Below, piece by piece: positions 44,534 to 53,693 of a stretch of DNA of 64,000 nt (within the stretch, counting starts at the first letter, position 1; every line of letters starts with the position of its first letter). Both the position numbers and the translations under genes were made by a program. Below the pieces are notes generated by a model. The model did not search any database and was not told the origin of the DNA. It worked only from the letters and a program-made list of their open reading frames with translations. Source of the DNA: Pararhizobium polonicum (GTDB lineage: Bacteria; Pseudomonadota; Alphaproteobacteria; Rhizobiales; Rhizobiaceae); the NCBI RefSeq assembly GCF_001687365.1, contig NZ_LGLV01000013.1, positions 186,001 through 250,000 of the forward strand. Direction: 5' to 3'.

Positions 44534-44574
44534 TTTGCAAACCTACAGAAAAAATATAGGATTTGCGCAAATCC
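44534..44574. promoter_or_regulatory. Palindromic operator sites upstream of gabT
   Basis: A perfect 16-bp palindrome, GGATTTGCGCAAATCC, lies at 44559-44574 and a related shorter one, TTTGCAAA, at 44534-44541; their centres are about 29 bp apart, close to three helical turns. The longer one ends 27 bp before the preferred gabT start. TTTGC/GCAAA symmetry suits a dimeric activator or repressor such as an Lrp/AsnC- or GntR-type protein; the protein is not identified. Confidence 0.6.
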
Positions 44575-44601
44575 CCTTCCTCACACTTTAGGATGACAGC
44601 C

Positions 44602-45870
44602 GTGACCAGTTTGACCGATCGCAAGAACGCAGCCATTTCCCGTGGTGTGGGCATGACCACGCAGATCTATGCGGATCGCGCCGAAAACTCCGAAATCTGG
44701 GACAAGGAAGGCAATCGCTATATCGATTTTGCCGCCGGCATCGCCGTGGTCAACACCGGTCATCGTCATCCGCGCGTCATCGAGGCCGTCAAGGCGCAGC
44801 TCGATCGCTTTACCCATACCTGCCATCAGGTCGTGCCTTACGAAAACTATGTCGAGCTTGCCGAGCGGCTGAATGCCATCTTGCCGGGCGACTTCGCCAA
44901 GAAGACGATTTTCGTGACGACAGGCGCGGAAGCGGTGGAGAACGCCGTCAAGATCGCCCGCGCTGCCACCGGCCGCCAGGCCGTCGTCGCGTTCGGCGGC
45001 GGCTTTCACGGCCGCACCTTCATGGGCATGGCGCTGACCGGCAAGGTCGTGCCGTACAAGGTCGGTTTCGGCGCCATGCCGGCCGACGTCTTCCACGTGC
45101 CGTTTCCGGTGGAACTGCAGGGCGTATCCGCCGACCAGTCGCTGGCGGCCCTGAAGCGCCTTTTCGCCGCCGACGTCGATCCGAACCGTGTTGCAGCCAT
45201 CATCATCGAGCCCGTGCAGGGCGAGGGCGGCTTCTATCCGGTGCCGACCTCCTTCATCAAGGCGATCCGCGAGATCTGCGACCAGCACGGCATTCTTCTC
45301 ATCGCCGACGAAGTGCAGACCGGTTTTGCCCGTACCGGCAAGCTCTTTGCCATGGAACATCACGGCGTCGCCGCCGATCTCGTGACGATGGCCAAGGGGC
45401 TCGGTGGCGGCTTCCCGATCGCAGCCGTGACAGGCCGCGCCGAGGTGATGGATGCTCCCGGCCCCGGCGGCCTTGGCGGCACCTATGCCGGTAGCCCGAT
45501 GGGCGTTGCCGCTGCCCACGCGGTTCTCGACATCATCGAGGACGAGAAACTCTGCGAACGTGCCGAACAGCTGGGCGGCCGCCTCAAGCAGCGCCTTGCG
45601 GCGATTGCCGAACAGGCCCCGGAAATCGTCGATATCCGTGGCCCGGGTTTCATGAATGCCGTCGAGTTCAACGATGTGAAGACCAATCTGCCGAGCGCCG
45701 ATTTCGCCAATCGCGTCCGCCTGATCGCGCTGGAGAAGGGCCTGATCCTGCTCACCTGCGGTGTGCACGGCAATGTCATCCGCTTCCTGGCACCGATCAC
45801 CATTCAGGACGCGGTCTTCGCCGAGGCGATGGACATCCTGGAAGCCTCGATCCTGGAAGCGCGGGCCTGA
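44602..45870 (+). CDS. gabT: 4-aminobutyrate / 5-aminovalerate aminotransferase
   Basis: A 422-residue class III PLP aminotransferase, close to the 426 residues of E. coli GabT. Motifs include AENSEIWDKEGNRYIDFAAGIAVVNTGHRHP, FVTTGAEAVENAVKIARAATGR, the IADEVQTGFARTGKLFAMEH strand and the PLP lysine in MAKGLGGGFPIAAV. GTG at 44602 is preferred because AGGA lies 8 bases upstream and MTSLTDRKNAAISRGVG is the usual N terminus; ATG at 44593 is the alternative. It is followed by a semialdehyde dehydrogenase gene after 150 bp. GABA to succinate semialdehyde is the classic reaction; 5-aminovalerate is equally possible given the glutaryl-CoA genes nearby. Confidence 0.92.
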   Translation: MTSLTDRKNAAISRGVGMTTQIYADRAENSEIWDKEGNRYIDFAAGIAVVNTGHRHPRVIEAVKAQLDRFTHTCHQVVPYENYVELAERLNAILPGDFAKKTIFVTTGAEAVENAVKIARAATGRQAVVAFGGGFHGRTFMGMALTGKVVPYKVGFGAMPADVFHVPFPVELQGVSADQSLAALKRLFAADVDPNRVAAIIIEPVQGEGGFYPVPTSFIKAIREICDQHGILLIADEVQTGFARTGKLFAMEHHGVAADLVTMAKGLGGGFPIAAVTGRAEVMDAPGPGGLGGTYAGSPMGVAAAHAVLDIIEDEKLCERAEQLGGRLKQRLAAIAEQAPEIVDIRGPGFMNAVEFNDVKTNLPSADFANRVRLIALEKGLILLTCGVHGNVIRFLAPITIQDAVFAEAMDILEASILEARA

Positions 45871-46020
45871 CAAGCCCTTCGGCCTCTTGACCTCTTCTGT
45901 CGGGCGGCAGCTCTCTGCTGCCCGATGGACCCGGCCGCTTTTATCGGCTATCGGCATTGTCCCGCGACGACATATGCCGCCCTGCGCTTGCCTTGCGCGG
46001 ACCGCCAGAAAGGATCACCG

Positions 46021-47478
46021 ATGATCTTTACCGAAACGCTGATCGCCCATGTCAAGGAGCCGCATCTGCTCGGGCTGGTGAATGCGGCCGGTCCGCTCGC
46101 AGCAAAAACCTTCGACGTGCACAATCCTTCGAACGGCGCGCTGCTTGCCACCCTGCCGGACATGGGCGTGGCGGAAACCCGCACCGCCATCGACGACGCC
46201 TATGCGGCGCAATTTCCCTGGGCCGAGCGCCCGGCGGGCGACCGCAGCACGACCTTGCGCCGCTGGCACGATCTGGTCATCGCCCATATCGACGATCTCG
46301 CGGCCATCCTGACGGCCGAAATGGGCAAGCCGCTCAACGAGGCCCGGTCCGAAGTGCAGCATGCCGCCGCCTATATCGAATGGTATGCGGAAGAGGCCAA
46401 GCGCGTCTATGGCGAGACCATTCCCGCGCCCTCGACAGACCGCCGCATGCTGGTGATCAAGCAGCCGGTCGGTGTGGTCGGCACCATCACCCCCTGGAAT
46501 TTTCCGGCATCGATGGTGGCGCGCAAGATTGCGCCGGCACTGGCGGTCGGCTGCACCATCATCCTGAAGCCTGCCGAACAGACGCCGCTGGTGGCGCTGG
46601 CCATGCATGCGCTGGCCGTCCGCGCCGGTTTTCCGAAAGGTGTCTTCAACCTCATCCTCGCCTCCGAAGGCGATGCGATCGGCCGCGAACTCTGCACCAA
46701 TCCGCGCGTGCGCAAGATCAGCTTTACCGGCTCCACCGAAGTCGGCCGCATCCTGATGCGGCAATGTTCCGACCAGATCAAGAAAGTCAGCCTCGAACTC
46801 GGTGGTAGCGCGCCCTTCATCGTCTTTGACGATGCCGATATCGATGCGGCGGTCGATGGCGCCATTCAGGCCAAGTTCCGCAATGCCGGCCAGACCTGCA
46901 CCTCTGCCAACCGCATCTACGTCCAGGCCCAGGTCCATGACGAATTTGCCCGCAAACTGGCCGCCGAAGTGGCAAAGCTCAAGGTCGGAGACGGTTTTTC
47001 CAAAGGCGTCACCATCGGGCCGCTAATTGATGCCCGAGCGATCGAAAAGGTCGAAACGCATGTCAACGACGCGATCGCCAGGGGTGCGACGCTGCTCTGC
47101 GGCGGCAAACGCGTCTCCGGCGCCTTCTTCGAGCCGACCGTGCTTGCCAATGTCGGCAAGGGCATGCTGGTCGCCTGCGACGAAACCTTCGGGCCGGTCG
47201 CCCCGATCATCCGCTTCGAGACGATGGAAGACGTCATCCTGCAGGCCAATGACACGATCTACGGCCTCGCCGCCTATTTCTTCGCCACCGAACTGAAGAA
47301 GGTCTGGCGCGTGGCCGAGGCGCTGGAATACGGCATGATCGGCATCAACACCGGCCGCATGTCCTCCGAAGCCGCCCCCTTCGGCGGCCTCAAGCAATCC
47401 GGCATCGGCCGCGAAGGCTCCCGCCACGGCGCCGAGGATTATCTGGAGATGAAATATCTCTGCATGGGGAATATTTGA
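46021..47478 (+). CDS. gabD: Succinate / glutarate semialdehyde dehydrogenase
   Basis: A 485-residue aldehyde dehydrogenase of the GabD group. The catalytic glutamate lies in LELGGSAPFIVFDDADIDAAV and the catalytic cysteine in FRNAGQTCTSANRIYVQ; the NAD(P)-binding and structural segments (VGTITPWNFPASMVARKIAPAL, GKPLNEARSEVQHAAAYIEWYAEEAKRVYG) are those of succinate semialdehyde dehydrogenase. AAGGA 8-12 bases ahead of the ATG at 46021 fixes the start; 32 upstream codons in frame are not needed. It completes a gabT-gabD pair converting GABA to succinate or 5-aminovalerate to glutarate. Confidence 0.93.
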   Translation: MIFTETLIAHVKEPHLLGLVNAAGPLAAKTFDVHNPSNGALLATLPDMGVAETRTAIDDAYAAQFPWAERPAGDRSTTLRRWHDLVIAHIDDLAAILTAEMGKPLNEARSEVQHAAAYIEWYAEEAKRVYGETIPAPSTDRRMLVIKQPVGVVGTITPWNFPASMVARKIAPALAVGCTIILKPAEQTPLVALAMHALAVRAGFPKGVFNLILASEGDAIGRELCTNPRVRKISFTGSTEVGRILMRQCSDQIKKVSLELGGSAPFIVFDDADIDAAVDGAIQAKFRNAGQTCTSANRIYVQAQVHDEFARKLAAEVAKLKVGDGFSKGVTIGPLIDARAIEKVETHVNDAIARGATLLCGGKRVSGAFFEPTVLANVGKGMLVACDETFGPVAPIIRFETMEDVILQANDTIYGLAAYFFATELKKVWRVAEALEYGMIGINTGRMSSEAAPFGGLKQSGIGREGSRHGAEDYLEMKYLCMGNI

Positions 47479-47487
47479 AGGCGGAGG

Positions 47488-47697
47488 TTATTCGGAATTT
47501 TCATCGTCCCACGGGCGGCGGCGTGGAATATCCTCCAAATCCGGCTGGCTGCCGCCAAGCTCCGCGAGCCGCCTTCCGGCCTCTTTATGTATAAGCGATT
47601 GCAAAGCATGCCTGATGACGGCCGACTTCTTTGTCAGTCCGGTATACATCTGCGCCCTCGCAAACATTTCATCATCCAGAACCACAGTGACACGCAT
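47488..47697 (-). CDS. VapB-type (DUF2191) antitoxin without an adjacent toxin
   Basis: A 69-residue protein, MRVTVVLDDEMFARAQMYTGLTKKSAVIRHALQSLIHKEAGRRLAELGG, with the beta-strand and two-helix ribbon-helix-helix of VapB antitoxins and a C-terminal PRRRPWDDE tail that normally fills a VapC toxin. AAGGAG lies 9 bases before the ATG at 47697, better than the TTG one codon earlier. No VapC PIN-domain gene follows: the next sequence downstream is the convergent end of gabD, 10 bp away. It is therefore an orphan, as is the RelB-type antitoxin on the other side of gabTD. Confidence 0.85.
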   Translation of the reverse strand: MRVTVVLDDEMFARAQMYTGLTKKSAVIRHALQSLIHKEAGRRLAELGGSQPDLEDIPRRRPWDDENSE

Positions 47698-47742
47698 CAA
47701 TCCGATCTCCTTAAAGGAAGATGCAGATTTACCACTGAATGA

Positions 47743-48930
47743 TCACTGTTTGAACGCCTCAGGCTTCATCCCGATTTCGGCCAGCACCTCGTGCGTATGC
47801 TCCCCAAGCCTTGGTGCGCCGCGATTCAGCGCAAGGTCGGCATCGGAAAACTGAATGGGCGTGCGCACGCCCGGTGCCGTTCCCGATGCAGAGCCGGTGT
47901 GAGGCGTATCGACCCGCATGCGGCGATGGAGGATCTGCGGATCGGCGAAGACGTCGGCCACCGTATTGATCGGCCCGCCGGGCACGCCGGCCGCTTCCAG
48001 CATGGCGAGCAGCGTGTCGCGGTCGAATGTCTGCGTCCGCGTCGTCAGTTCCGGTGTCAGTGTGTCGCGGTGTTTGACCCGCTCGGCATTGGTCAGATAA
48101 CGCGGGTCGGTCGCCAGATGGTCGAGACCCAGCAGCGTGCAGAACTTGACGAATTGCCGGTCATTGCCGACGGCGACGATCAGGTGGCCGTCGGAGACCG
48201 GAAAGACCTGATAGGGCGCGATATTGGGATGCGCATTGCCGAGGCGGCGCGGTGACTGGCCCGAAACGAGGAAATTCAGCGCCTGATTGGCGAGAACCCC
48301 GGTCATGCTATCGAGCAGCGCCATGTCGACCTGCTGGCCAACACCGGTGCGCTCACGCATGTGAAGGGCTGCCTGAATGGCGATGACGCCATAAAGACCG
48401 GTGAAGATGTCGGCAAAGGCAACGCCGATCTTCTGCGGTTCACCTTCGGGGTCGCCGGTCAGGTCCATGATGCCGCTCATGCCCTGGATGATATAGTCAT
48501 AACCGGCGCGATGGGCATAAGGCCCGTCCTGCCCAAAGCCGGTAACCGAGCAGTAGATCAGCCGCGGATTGATCGTTTTCAGGCTCTCATAGTCGAGCCC
48601 GTATTTGGCGAGGCCGCCGACCTTGAAATTCTCCAGAAGCACGTCCGACTGCGCCGCCAGCCGCCGCACCGCCTCCTGCCCCTCTTGCGTGGTGAAATCG
48701 AGAACGACGGAGCGCTTTCCCCGGTTGCAGGCATGGAAATAGGCGGCATCCAGATGGCCGCCGCCTTCGCCCTCGATAAAGGGCGGCCCCCAGGTGCGCG
48801 TATCGTCGCCGGCCGGGCTTTCCACCTTGATGACGTCGGCGCCGAGATCGGCGAGCGTTTGGCCGATCCAGGGGCCTGCGAGGATGCGGGCAAGTTCGAG
48901 AACCTTCAGGCCCTTCAGCGGCGCTTCCAT
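47743..48930 (-). CDS. CaiB/BaiF family (class III) CoA-transferase, probably for glutarate
   Basis: A 395-residue class III CoA-transferase. The N-terminal GLKVLELARILAGPWIGQTLADLGADVIKVE, the FKVGGLAKYGLDYESLKTINPRLIYCSVTGFGQDGP segment and the catalytic aspartate at about residue 174 in FADIFTGLYG are diagnostic. It lies 8 bp after the glutaryl-CoA dehydrogenase gene on the same strand. That pairing points to activation of glutarate with succinyl-CoA, as in the human SUGCT enzyme and its bacterial relatives. Other dicarboxylates cannot be excluded. Confidence 0.9.
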   Translation of the reverse strand: MEAPLKGLKVLELARILAGPWIGQTLADLGADVIKVESPAGDDTRTWGPPFIEGEGGGHLDAAYFHACNRGKRSVVLDFTTQEGQEAVRRLAAQSDVLLENFKVGGLAKYGLDYESLKTINPRLIYCSVTGFGQDGPYAHRAGYDYIIQGMSGIMDLTGDPEGEPQKIGVAFADIFTGLYGVIAIQAALHMRERTGVGQQVDMALLDSMTGVLANQALNFLVSGQSPRRLGNAHPNIAPYQVFPVSDGHLIVAVGNDRQFVKFCTLLGLDHLATDPRYLTNAERVKHRDTLTPELTTRTQTFDRDTLLAMLEAAGVPGGPINTVADVFADPQILHRRMRVDTPHTGSASGTAPGVRTPIQFSDADLALNRGAPRLGEHTHEVLAEIGMKPEAFKQ

Positions 48931-48938
48931 CGCCGCGC

Positions 48939-50126
48939 TCAGAAGAAGGCCTGCAGCCCGGTCTGGGCGCGGCCGAGGATCAGGGCGTGCACATCATGGG
49001 TGCCTTCATAGGTGTTGACCGTTTCCAGGTTCACCATATGGCGCATCACCTGATAATCCTCGGAAATGCCATTGCCGCCATGCATGTCGCGGGCGGCGCG
49101 GGCGATATCCAGCGCCTTGCCGCAATTGTTGCGCTTGACGATGGAGATCATCTCCGGGGCCATGCGGCCCGCATCCATCAACTGGCCGACGCGCAGCGAC
49201 GCCTGCAGCCCCAGCGTGATTTCCGTCTGCATGTCGGCGAGCTTCTTCTGGAACAGCTGCGTCTGCGCCAGTGGCTTGCCGAACTGCTTGCGGTCGAGAC
49301 CGTATTGCCGCGCCGCATGCCAGCAGAACTCGGCCGCGCCGAGCGCACCCCAGGAAATGCCGTAGCGGGCGCGGTTGAGGCAGCCGAACGGACCCTTCAG
49401 GCCCTCGACATTCGGCAGCAGCGCATCCTCGCCGACCTCGACATTATCCAGCACGATTTCACCGGTGATCGAGGCGCGCAGCGACAGCTTGCCGCCGATC
49501 TTCGGGGCAGACAGACCCTTCATGCCCTTTTCCAGCACGAAGCCGCGGATGGCATTGCCATGCGCTTCGGATTTCGCCCAGACGACGAAGACATCGGCGA
49601 TCGGCGCGTTGGAAATCCACATTTTCGAACCGGTCAGCCGGTAGCCGCCATCGGTTTTCACCGCCCGCGTCTTCATGCCGCCGGGATCGGAGCCGGCATC
49701 CGGCTCGGTCAGGCCGAAACAGCCGATCCACTCGCCGCTGATCAGCTTCGGCAGGTATTTCTGGCGCTGCTCCTCCGAGCCATAGGCATGGATCGGGTAG
49801 ATGACGAGGGAAGACTGCACGCTCATCATCGAGCGATAGCCGCTATCGACGCGCTCGACTTCACGGGCGACCAGACCATAGGCCACATAGGACGCGCCGA
49901 CGCCGCCATAGGTCTCCGGCACCGTCACGCCGAGCAGGCCGAGTTCGCCCATTTCGCGGAAAATCGAGGGATCGGTTGTCTCGTTGCGATAGGCGTCGAT
50001 GACGCGCGGCTGCAGCTTGTCCTGCGCATAGGCGCGGGCGGTGTCGCGGATCATCCGCTCGTCTTCAGAGAGCTGATCCTCCAGAAGAAATGCATCGTCC
50101 CACTGGAATTCCTGTCTGGCAGCCAT
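48939..50126 (-). CDS. gcdH: Glutaryl-CoA dehydrogenase
   Basis: A 395-residue acyl-CoA dehydrogenase of the GCDH subfamily. The catalytic base is Glu at about residue 374 in [19 protein letters not shown], a signature of glutaryl-CoA dehydrogenases. Flavin-site segments [20 protein letters not shown] and [19 protein letters not shown] are present. It oxidises and decarboxylates glutaryl-CoA to crotonyl-CoA, passing electrons to ETF. The start at 50126 ([19 protein letters not shown]) has GAGGAAGA close upstream; the frame continues 47 codons without need. It forms an operon with the CoA-transferase gene. Confidence 0.93.
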   Translation of the reverse strand: MAARQEFQWDDAFLLEDQLSEDERMIRDTARAYAQDKLQPRVIDAYRNETTDPSIFREMGELGLLGVTVPETYGGVGASYVAYGLVAREVERVDSGYRSMMSVQSSLVIYPIHAYGSEEQRQKYLPKLISGEWIGCFGLTEPDAGSDPGGMKTRAVKTDGGYRLTGSKMWISNAPIADVFVVWAKSEAHGNAIRGFVLEKGMKGLSAPKIGGKLSLRASITGEIVLDNVEVGEDALLPNVEGLKGPFGCLNRARYGISWGALGAAEFCWHAARQYGLDRKQFGKPLAQTQLFQKKLADMQTEITLGLQASLRVGQLMDAGRMAPEMISIVKRNNCGKALDIARAARDMHGGNGISEDYQVMRHMVNLETVNTYEGTHDVHALILGRAQTGLQAFF

Positions 50127-50265
50127 GTCTTCCTCCGTCACTTTCCTTCTTGTATCCGTTATGGCAAGCCGGGCAGGGTGACACAAACGAAAATGCGGCA
50201 TCGTCTCATGCGCTGCGGGAATGGCGGCCGGCAAGATGAACAAGCGATTTTGACAGGAAGACGGC

Positions 50266-51513
50266 ATGGCTCACCTCGACAGGACACGCGCATCGCAACG
50301 GATGGAGAGTGCGGGGATCGATGCCCTGCTGTTGCTGTCGCCGGAGAGTTTTACCTATGCGACGGGCGCACCCGCCGGTGTCGCCACCATGTGGCGGCGG
50401 GCGGGCGCGGTTGCCGCGATCGTTCCCGCCGATCCGGCCGTGGCGGACGCTGCCGTCGTCACCGATCTGTTCGAGGCGGCCTTCCGGGCCTCCAGCACCA
50501 TTGCCGATATCCGCATCAACCCGATCTGGGTCGAGACCGGCGATATCCGGGGACTGGACGACAAAGCGCTTGTCCCGGAAGAGCTGATCCAGGCGGCCTG
50601 GGGCAAACAACAACGCCCCGCCGGCTTCCAGCGCCCGGAGACATTTGATGCTGCCAACGGCTTTCGCCTGGCGGCTATGCTTCTTGCGGAGCGCGGATTG
50701 GACAAGGGCCGGATCGGCGTCGAGTTCGACGGACTGTCCGTCACCGATTTCCAGCTGCTTTCAGCGGCATTGCCCGATGCCGCGCTTGTCGATGCGTCCG
50801 ATCTGGTTCGCCGGCTGAAAATGATCAAGTCACCCACCGAGATCGGCTATCTGCGCACGGCCGTCGCGCTTGCCGAAGCCGGTATCGTCACCCTGCGCGA
50901 AACCATCGAGATCGGTGTCAGCCGCGATGCGCTGGCCGCCGCCTGGGAGAGGGGTGCCCGGGCCGAAGCGGCGCGGCGCGATGTCCAGAACCTCACCGGG
51001 CTTTGGGAATATGTCTCGGTCGGAGAGAACCCGTGGACCCGGGGCGGCGTGGTCGGGCGCGGCGATCTGATCAAGGTCGATGTCGGCTGTCTGATCGCCG
51101 GCTATACATCCGATACCGGCCGCACTTTCGTCAGTGGAGCACCTTCGCCGCTTCAGGCCCGGCTGTTCGATGCCCTGCAGGCCGCCTATGATGCGGGCCT
51201 GCCGCTTCTGAGGCCCGGCATCGCCATGAGCGCGGTGCACAGGGCCGCGACCGAGGCGATGGCGAAGGCTGGTTTTCCCGGTTTCACGCGCGGCCATTTC
51301 GGCCATGGGCTGGGTGCCGGCCTCGGCAGCGAGGAATGGCCGTTCCTGTCGCGTCAGTCGGATGTGGTCATCGAGCCGGGCATGGTGCTGGCCTTCGAGA
51401 CGCCATGGTACGTGGATGGCGCCGGCGGCATGATCATCGAGAACCAGCTGCTGATCACCGCCGATGGCCACGAGATCATGAACCGGTTGCCCAGCGGCCT
51501 CGTTTCCCTCTGA
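50266..51513 (+). CDS. M24-family metallopeptidase (Xaa-Pro peptidase type)
   Basis: A 415-residue pita-bread-fold protein. The N-terminal creatinase-like domain covers about residues 1-180. The C-terminal catalytic domain holds the metal ligands: aspartates in [19 protein letters not shown], histidine in [11 protein letters not shown], and glutamates in [11 protein letters not shown] and [12 protein letters not shown]. It should cleave X-Pro dipeptides or a related substrate with two divalent metals. It is divergent from gcdH across 139 bp and alone in its unit. Creatinase-like non-peptidase activity is a lesser possibility. Confidence 0.9.
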   Translation: MAHLDRTRASQRMESAGIDALLLLSPESFTYATGAPAGVATMWRRAGAVAAIVPADPAVADAAVVTDLFEAAFRASSTIADIRINPIWVETGDIRGLDDKALVPEELIQAAWGKQQRPAGFQRPETFDAANGFRLAAMLLAERGLDKGRIGVEFDGLSVTDFQLLSAALPDAALVDASDLVRRLKMIKSPTEIGYLRTAVALAEAGIVTLRETIEIGVSRDALAAAWERGARAEAARRDVQNLTGLWEYVSVGENPWTRGGVVGRGDLIKVDVGCLIAGYTSDTGRTFVSGAPSPLQARLFDALQAAYDAGLPLLRPGIAMSAVHRAATEAMAKAGFPGFTRGHFGHGLGAGLGSEEWPFLSRQSDVVIEPGMVLAFETPWYVDGAGGMIIENQLLITADGHEIMNRLPSGLVSL

Positions 51514-51543
51514 CGGATATTCAGCCCGCCGTGGTTTTATGGT

Positions 51544-52092
51544 TCAGAGCGAAAAGCGGCCGTAGCGGCCGTTGGTGTAGATGAGCGAATGACCGTCACC
51601 GGAAACGATCGAGACCACGCGGCCGAGAATGATGGCATGGCTGTGCCGCTCGATCACTTCGTCGACCTCGCAATCGATGCCGGCCAGCGCCCCGCGCAGC
51701 ACGGATGCGCCGCTGGCCAGCGTGAACCACTCGGCGCCGTCATAACGCTCCGTTCCCTTCAGTCCGCCCTTGCCGGCGAAACGATCGGCGACATCCTGCT
51801 GGTCGGCGCTGAGGATGTTGACGCAGAAATGGCCGTAGCGGCTGATGATCGGCCAGCTCGAGGAGCTGCGGTTGATATTGACGATCATCGTCGGCGGATC
51901 GACGGAAAGAGCGGTGGCCGAGGTCACGGTGGCGCCGGTGCGCTCGTCGCCGACACCGGCGGTAATGACCGACACGCCGCCCGACATCCGCCGCATGGCC
52001 GATTTCAACGCATCCTCGTCCGCCACATGCGGAAAGGCATGCTCCCGTTGCGGGGCAAGCCGGTCGATCGAATTTCTCAAAGCGACGTTCAT
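51544..52092 (-). CDS. Flavin reductase family protein (FMN-binding)
   Basis: A 182-residue flavin reductase-like protein with the split-barrel FMN-binding pattern: ALKSAMRRMSGGVSVITAG, TGATVTSATALSVDPPTMIVNINRSSSSWPIISRYGHFCVNILS and the C-terminal HAIILGRVVSI. Such proteins supply reduced flavin to two-component monooxygenases. Three in-frame starts exist; ATG at 52092 has AAGAG about 9 bases upstream and gives the usual length, so it is preferred over 52122 and 52140. No partner monooxygenase gene lies nearby. Confidence 0.87.
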   Translation of the reverse strand: MNVALRNSIDRLAPQREHAFPHVADEDALKSAMRRMSGGVSVITAGVGDERTGATVTSATALSVDPPTMIVNINRSSSSWPIISRYGHFCVNILSADQQDVADRFAGKGGLKGTERYDGAEWFTLASGASVLRGALAGIDCEVDEVIERHSHAIILGRVVSIVSGDGHSLIYTNGRYGRFSL

Positions 52093-52345
52093 GCGGGTCC
52101 ACTCTTTTGCCGTATCGTTCATGGTGCCGGATTTACGCATGGAAGGCACGTCCGTCTCAAGCAAAGAATGCCCGCCGGTACGGGCGAAGCTGGATCGATT
52201 TTTCAATCATCATAAAATTTATAGATTATATTATTTTACGGTGAGCCCGGGATTCTGCGACAGTTGCACGTCGCCGCGATACGGCAACGTGCAATAAGGC
52301 ATCAATTTCGTAGACTATTGACAGGATCATCAATTGTGTCAGGAT

Positions 52346-52367
52346 TGTGTTAATGCCTGTTAACACA
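52346..52367. promoter_or_regulatory. Perfect 8-6-8 palindrome upstream of the 58-residue ORF
   Basis: TGTGTTAA and TTAACACA flank TGCCTG, 24 bp before the ATG at 52392. A TTGACA (52318-52323) just upstream could be a -35 box; no clear -10 is seen. The position suits an operator or a 5' UTR hairpin. Confidence 0.5.
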
Positions 52368-52391
52368 TCCCATGAAACAGCGGAGAACTGA

Positions 52392-52568
52392 ATGTTTTAT
52401 CACGGTGGAATGACGCTCGGTTACCTCACGCCGCCGGCGAAGAAGGAAAAGGTCATCCGCGTTGAAATGCCGGTGAAACAGGCCCGCGTGGAGCAGACCG
52501 ATGTCGAGCAGGAGCGCGATCAGGAACTCAGCCGCGCTTTTCTCACCCCCTGGCATCTGTTTTATTAA
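52392..52568 (+). CDS. Small charged protein, 58 residues, unknown function
   Basis: A 58-residue ORF starting MFYHGGMTLGYLTPPAKKEK and ending AFLTPWHLFY. GGAG seven bases before the ATG is an excellent ribosome-binding site. The middle is strongly charged (VKQARVEQTDVEQERDQEL) and helical, between two aromatic- and proline-containing ends with TP in LTPP and LTPW. A candidate promoter and a perfect palindrome lie immediately upstream. It ends 10 bp from the convergent AraC gene. No family is recognised; the combined signals make a real gene likely. Confidence 0.6.
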   Translation: MFYHGGMTLGYLTPPAKKEKVIRVEMPVKQARVEQTDVEQERDQELSRAFLTPWHLFY

Positions 52569-52578
52569 GCCCTGAATT

Positions 52579-53502
52579 TTAGCGGGCCTGTCCCGCATCC
52601 GGTGTCGCCCGGCCGTTGCTGGCGATGCTCGAATACATGCCCGTGGTGCGGAATTCCGTCGGGCTGGCGCCGAAATAGCGGCGGAACACCTTGGCGAAAT
52701 AGTTCGGGTCCTCGAAGCCGGACATGACAGCCACTTCCTTCACCGACAGATGCGCCGCCTTGGTGAGGAGCTTGGTTGCCCGTTGCAGGCGCTTGCGCAG
52801 CACGAATTCGGCCGGTGGCATGCCCTCGCTGGCGGCGAACACTCTCGAAAAATGCGCCCGGCTGAGGCCCGAGACCTCGGCAAGCTTTTCCACGGGAAGC
52901 GGATGCGCCAGATTGGTGGCGATATGATCGATGACATGCTGCATCGTCCGGTATTCCTGGCTGAAGACCGGGTGCGAGCCGAAGACGTCGTCGTAAAGCA
53001 CCATTGCCGACTCGTAGGCGATGGCGGATGCGCTGCCCGGCGCGTCGGCACCGCCTGAGATCAGCCGCAGGCTGCAATCGGCAAGGCGTTCGATGGTTTC
53101 CGGCTTGAGGTTGAGGATCGGCCCGGTCGTTGCGAGAATGGCCTTGTGGATGCGCAGTGCTTCCTCGCCGTTCATCGAAATCCAGAAGAACTCCCAGCGG
53201 CCGTCCTGTTCCAGCCAGTAGCGGTGGTTGTGCGGCACCAGCACCAGCAGCGTTTCGCCTTCGCGAACCCGGTAGTTGCGTGTTTCGTAGCGCAGGTTGC
53301 CGGCACCGGAAATCGTGTGCTGCAGCACCGTGAACGGCGTCTGGCCGCGCTTGCGGCCGTCCCAGTCATAGGTCGCGTCCGTGCGGATCTCGTAGCCCGT
53401 GCTGGTCGGCATGGTGTGCAGGCTGTGGCGTCCGCGCGGCAGCGAAACCGTGCGCATGACAGGCCCATTCTCGATCAGTCGTTTAAGCATAGAATTACCC
53501 AT
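52579..53502 (-). CDS. agpT: AraC-family transcriptional regulator of the alpha-galactoside operon (AgpT-like)
   Basis: A 307-residue regulator with an N-terminal cupin-like sugar-binding domain (about residues 15-150; HTISGAGNLRYETRNYRVREGETLLVLVPHNHRYW) and two C-terminal helix-turn-helix units (about 200-295; LPVEKLAEVSGLSRAHFSRVFAASEGMPPAEFVLRKRLQRA and VKEVAVMSGFEDPNYFAKVFRRYFGASPTEFR). It is divergent from the agaL1-agp operon across 191 bp, the position of AgpT, the activator of alpha-galactoside use in Sinorhizobium meliloti. ATG at 53490 is an alternative start. The symbol is by context and family. Confidence 0.87.
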   Translation of the reverse strand: MGNSMLKRLIENGPVMRTVSLPRGRHSLHTMPTSTGYEIRTDATYDWDGRKRGQTPFTVLQHTISGAGNLRYETRNYRVREGETLLVLVPHNHRYWLEQDGRWEFFWISMNGEEALRIHKAILATTGPILNLKPETIERLADCSLRLISGGADAPGSASAIAYESAMVLYDDVFGSHPVFSQEYRTMQHVIDHIATNLAHPLPVEKLAEVSGLSRAHFSRVFAASEGMPPAEFVLRKRLQRATKLLTKAAHLSVKEVAVMSGFEDPNYFAKVFRRYFGASPTEFRTTGMYSSIASNGRATPDAGQAR

Positions 53503-53617
53503 GAAAGCACAATACCTCTCTGGCGGTACCAAACATTATACGCATAATGCCCCTCAACAAAGCAAGATGACCGGGTTGGAGCGGCATCGACAGGGGGAGT
53601 TGGGAGGCAAGGAGCGG

Positions 53618-53628
53618 TAAAGCGCTTT
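53618..53628. promoter_or_regulatory. LacI-type palindrome upstream of agaL1
   Basis: TAAAGCGCTTT, identical to the site at 21238, is centred about 71 bp upstream of the agaL1 ATG in the agpT-agaL1 divergent region. AAAGCGCTTT is a typical LacI/GalR-family operator core, which suggests a second sugar-responsive input beside the AraC activator. Confidence 0.5.
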
Positions 53629-53693
53629 GTTTTCCGTGCATTGATTTTACCCTGTCCGTTTCTCCCGGCCAAATGACCAGTGACGAGGACAGC

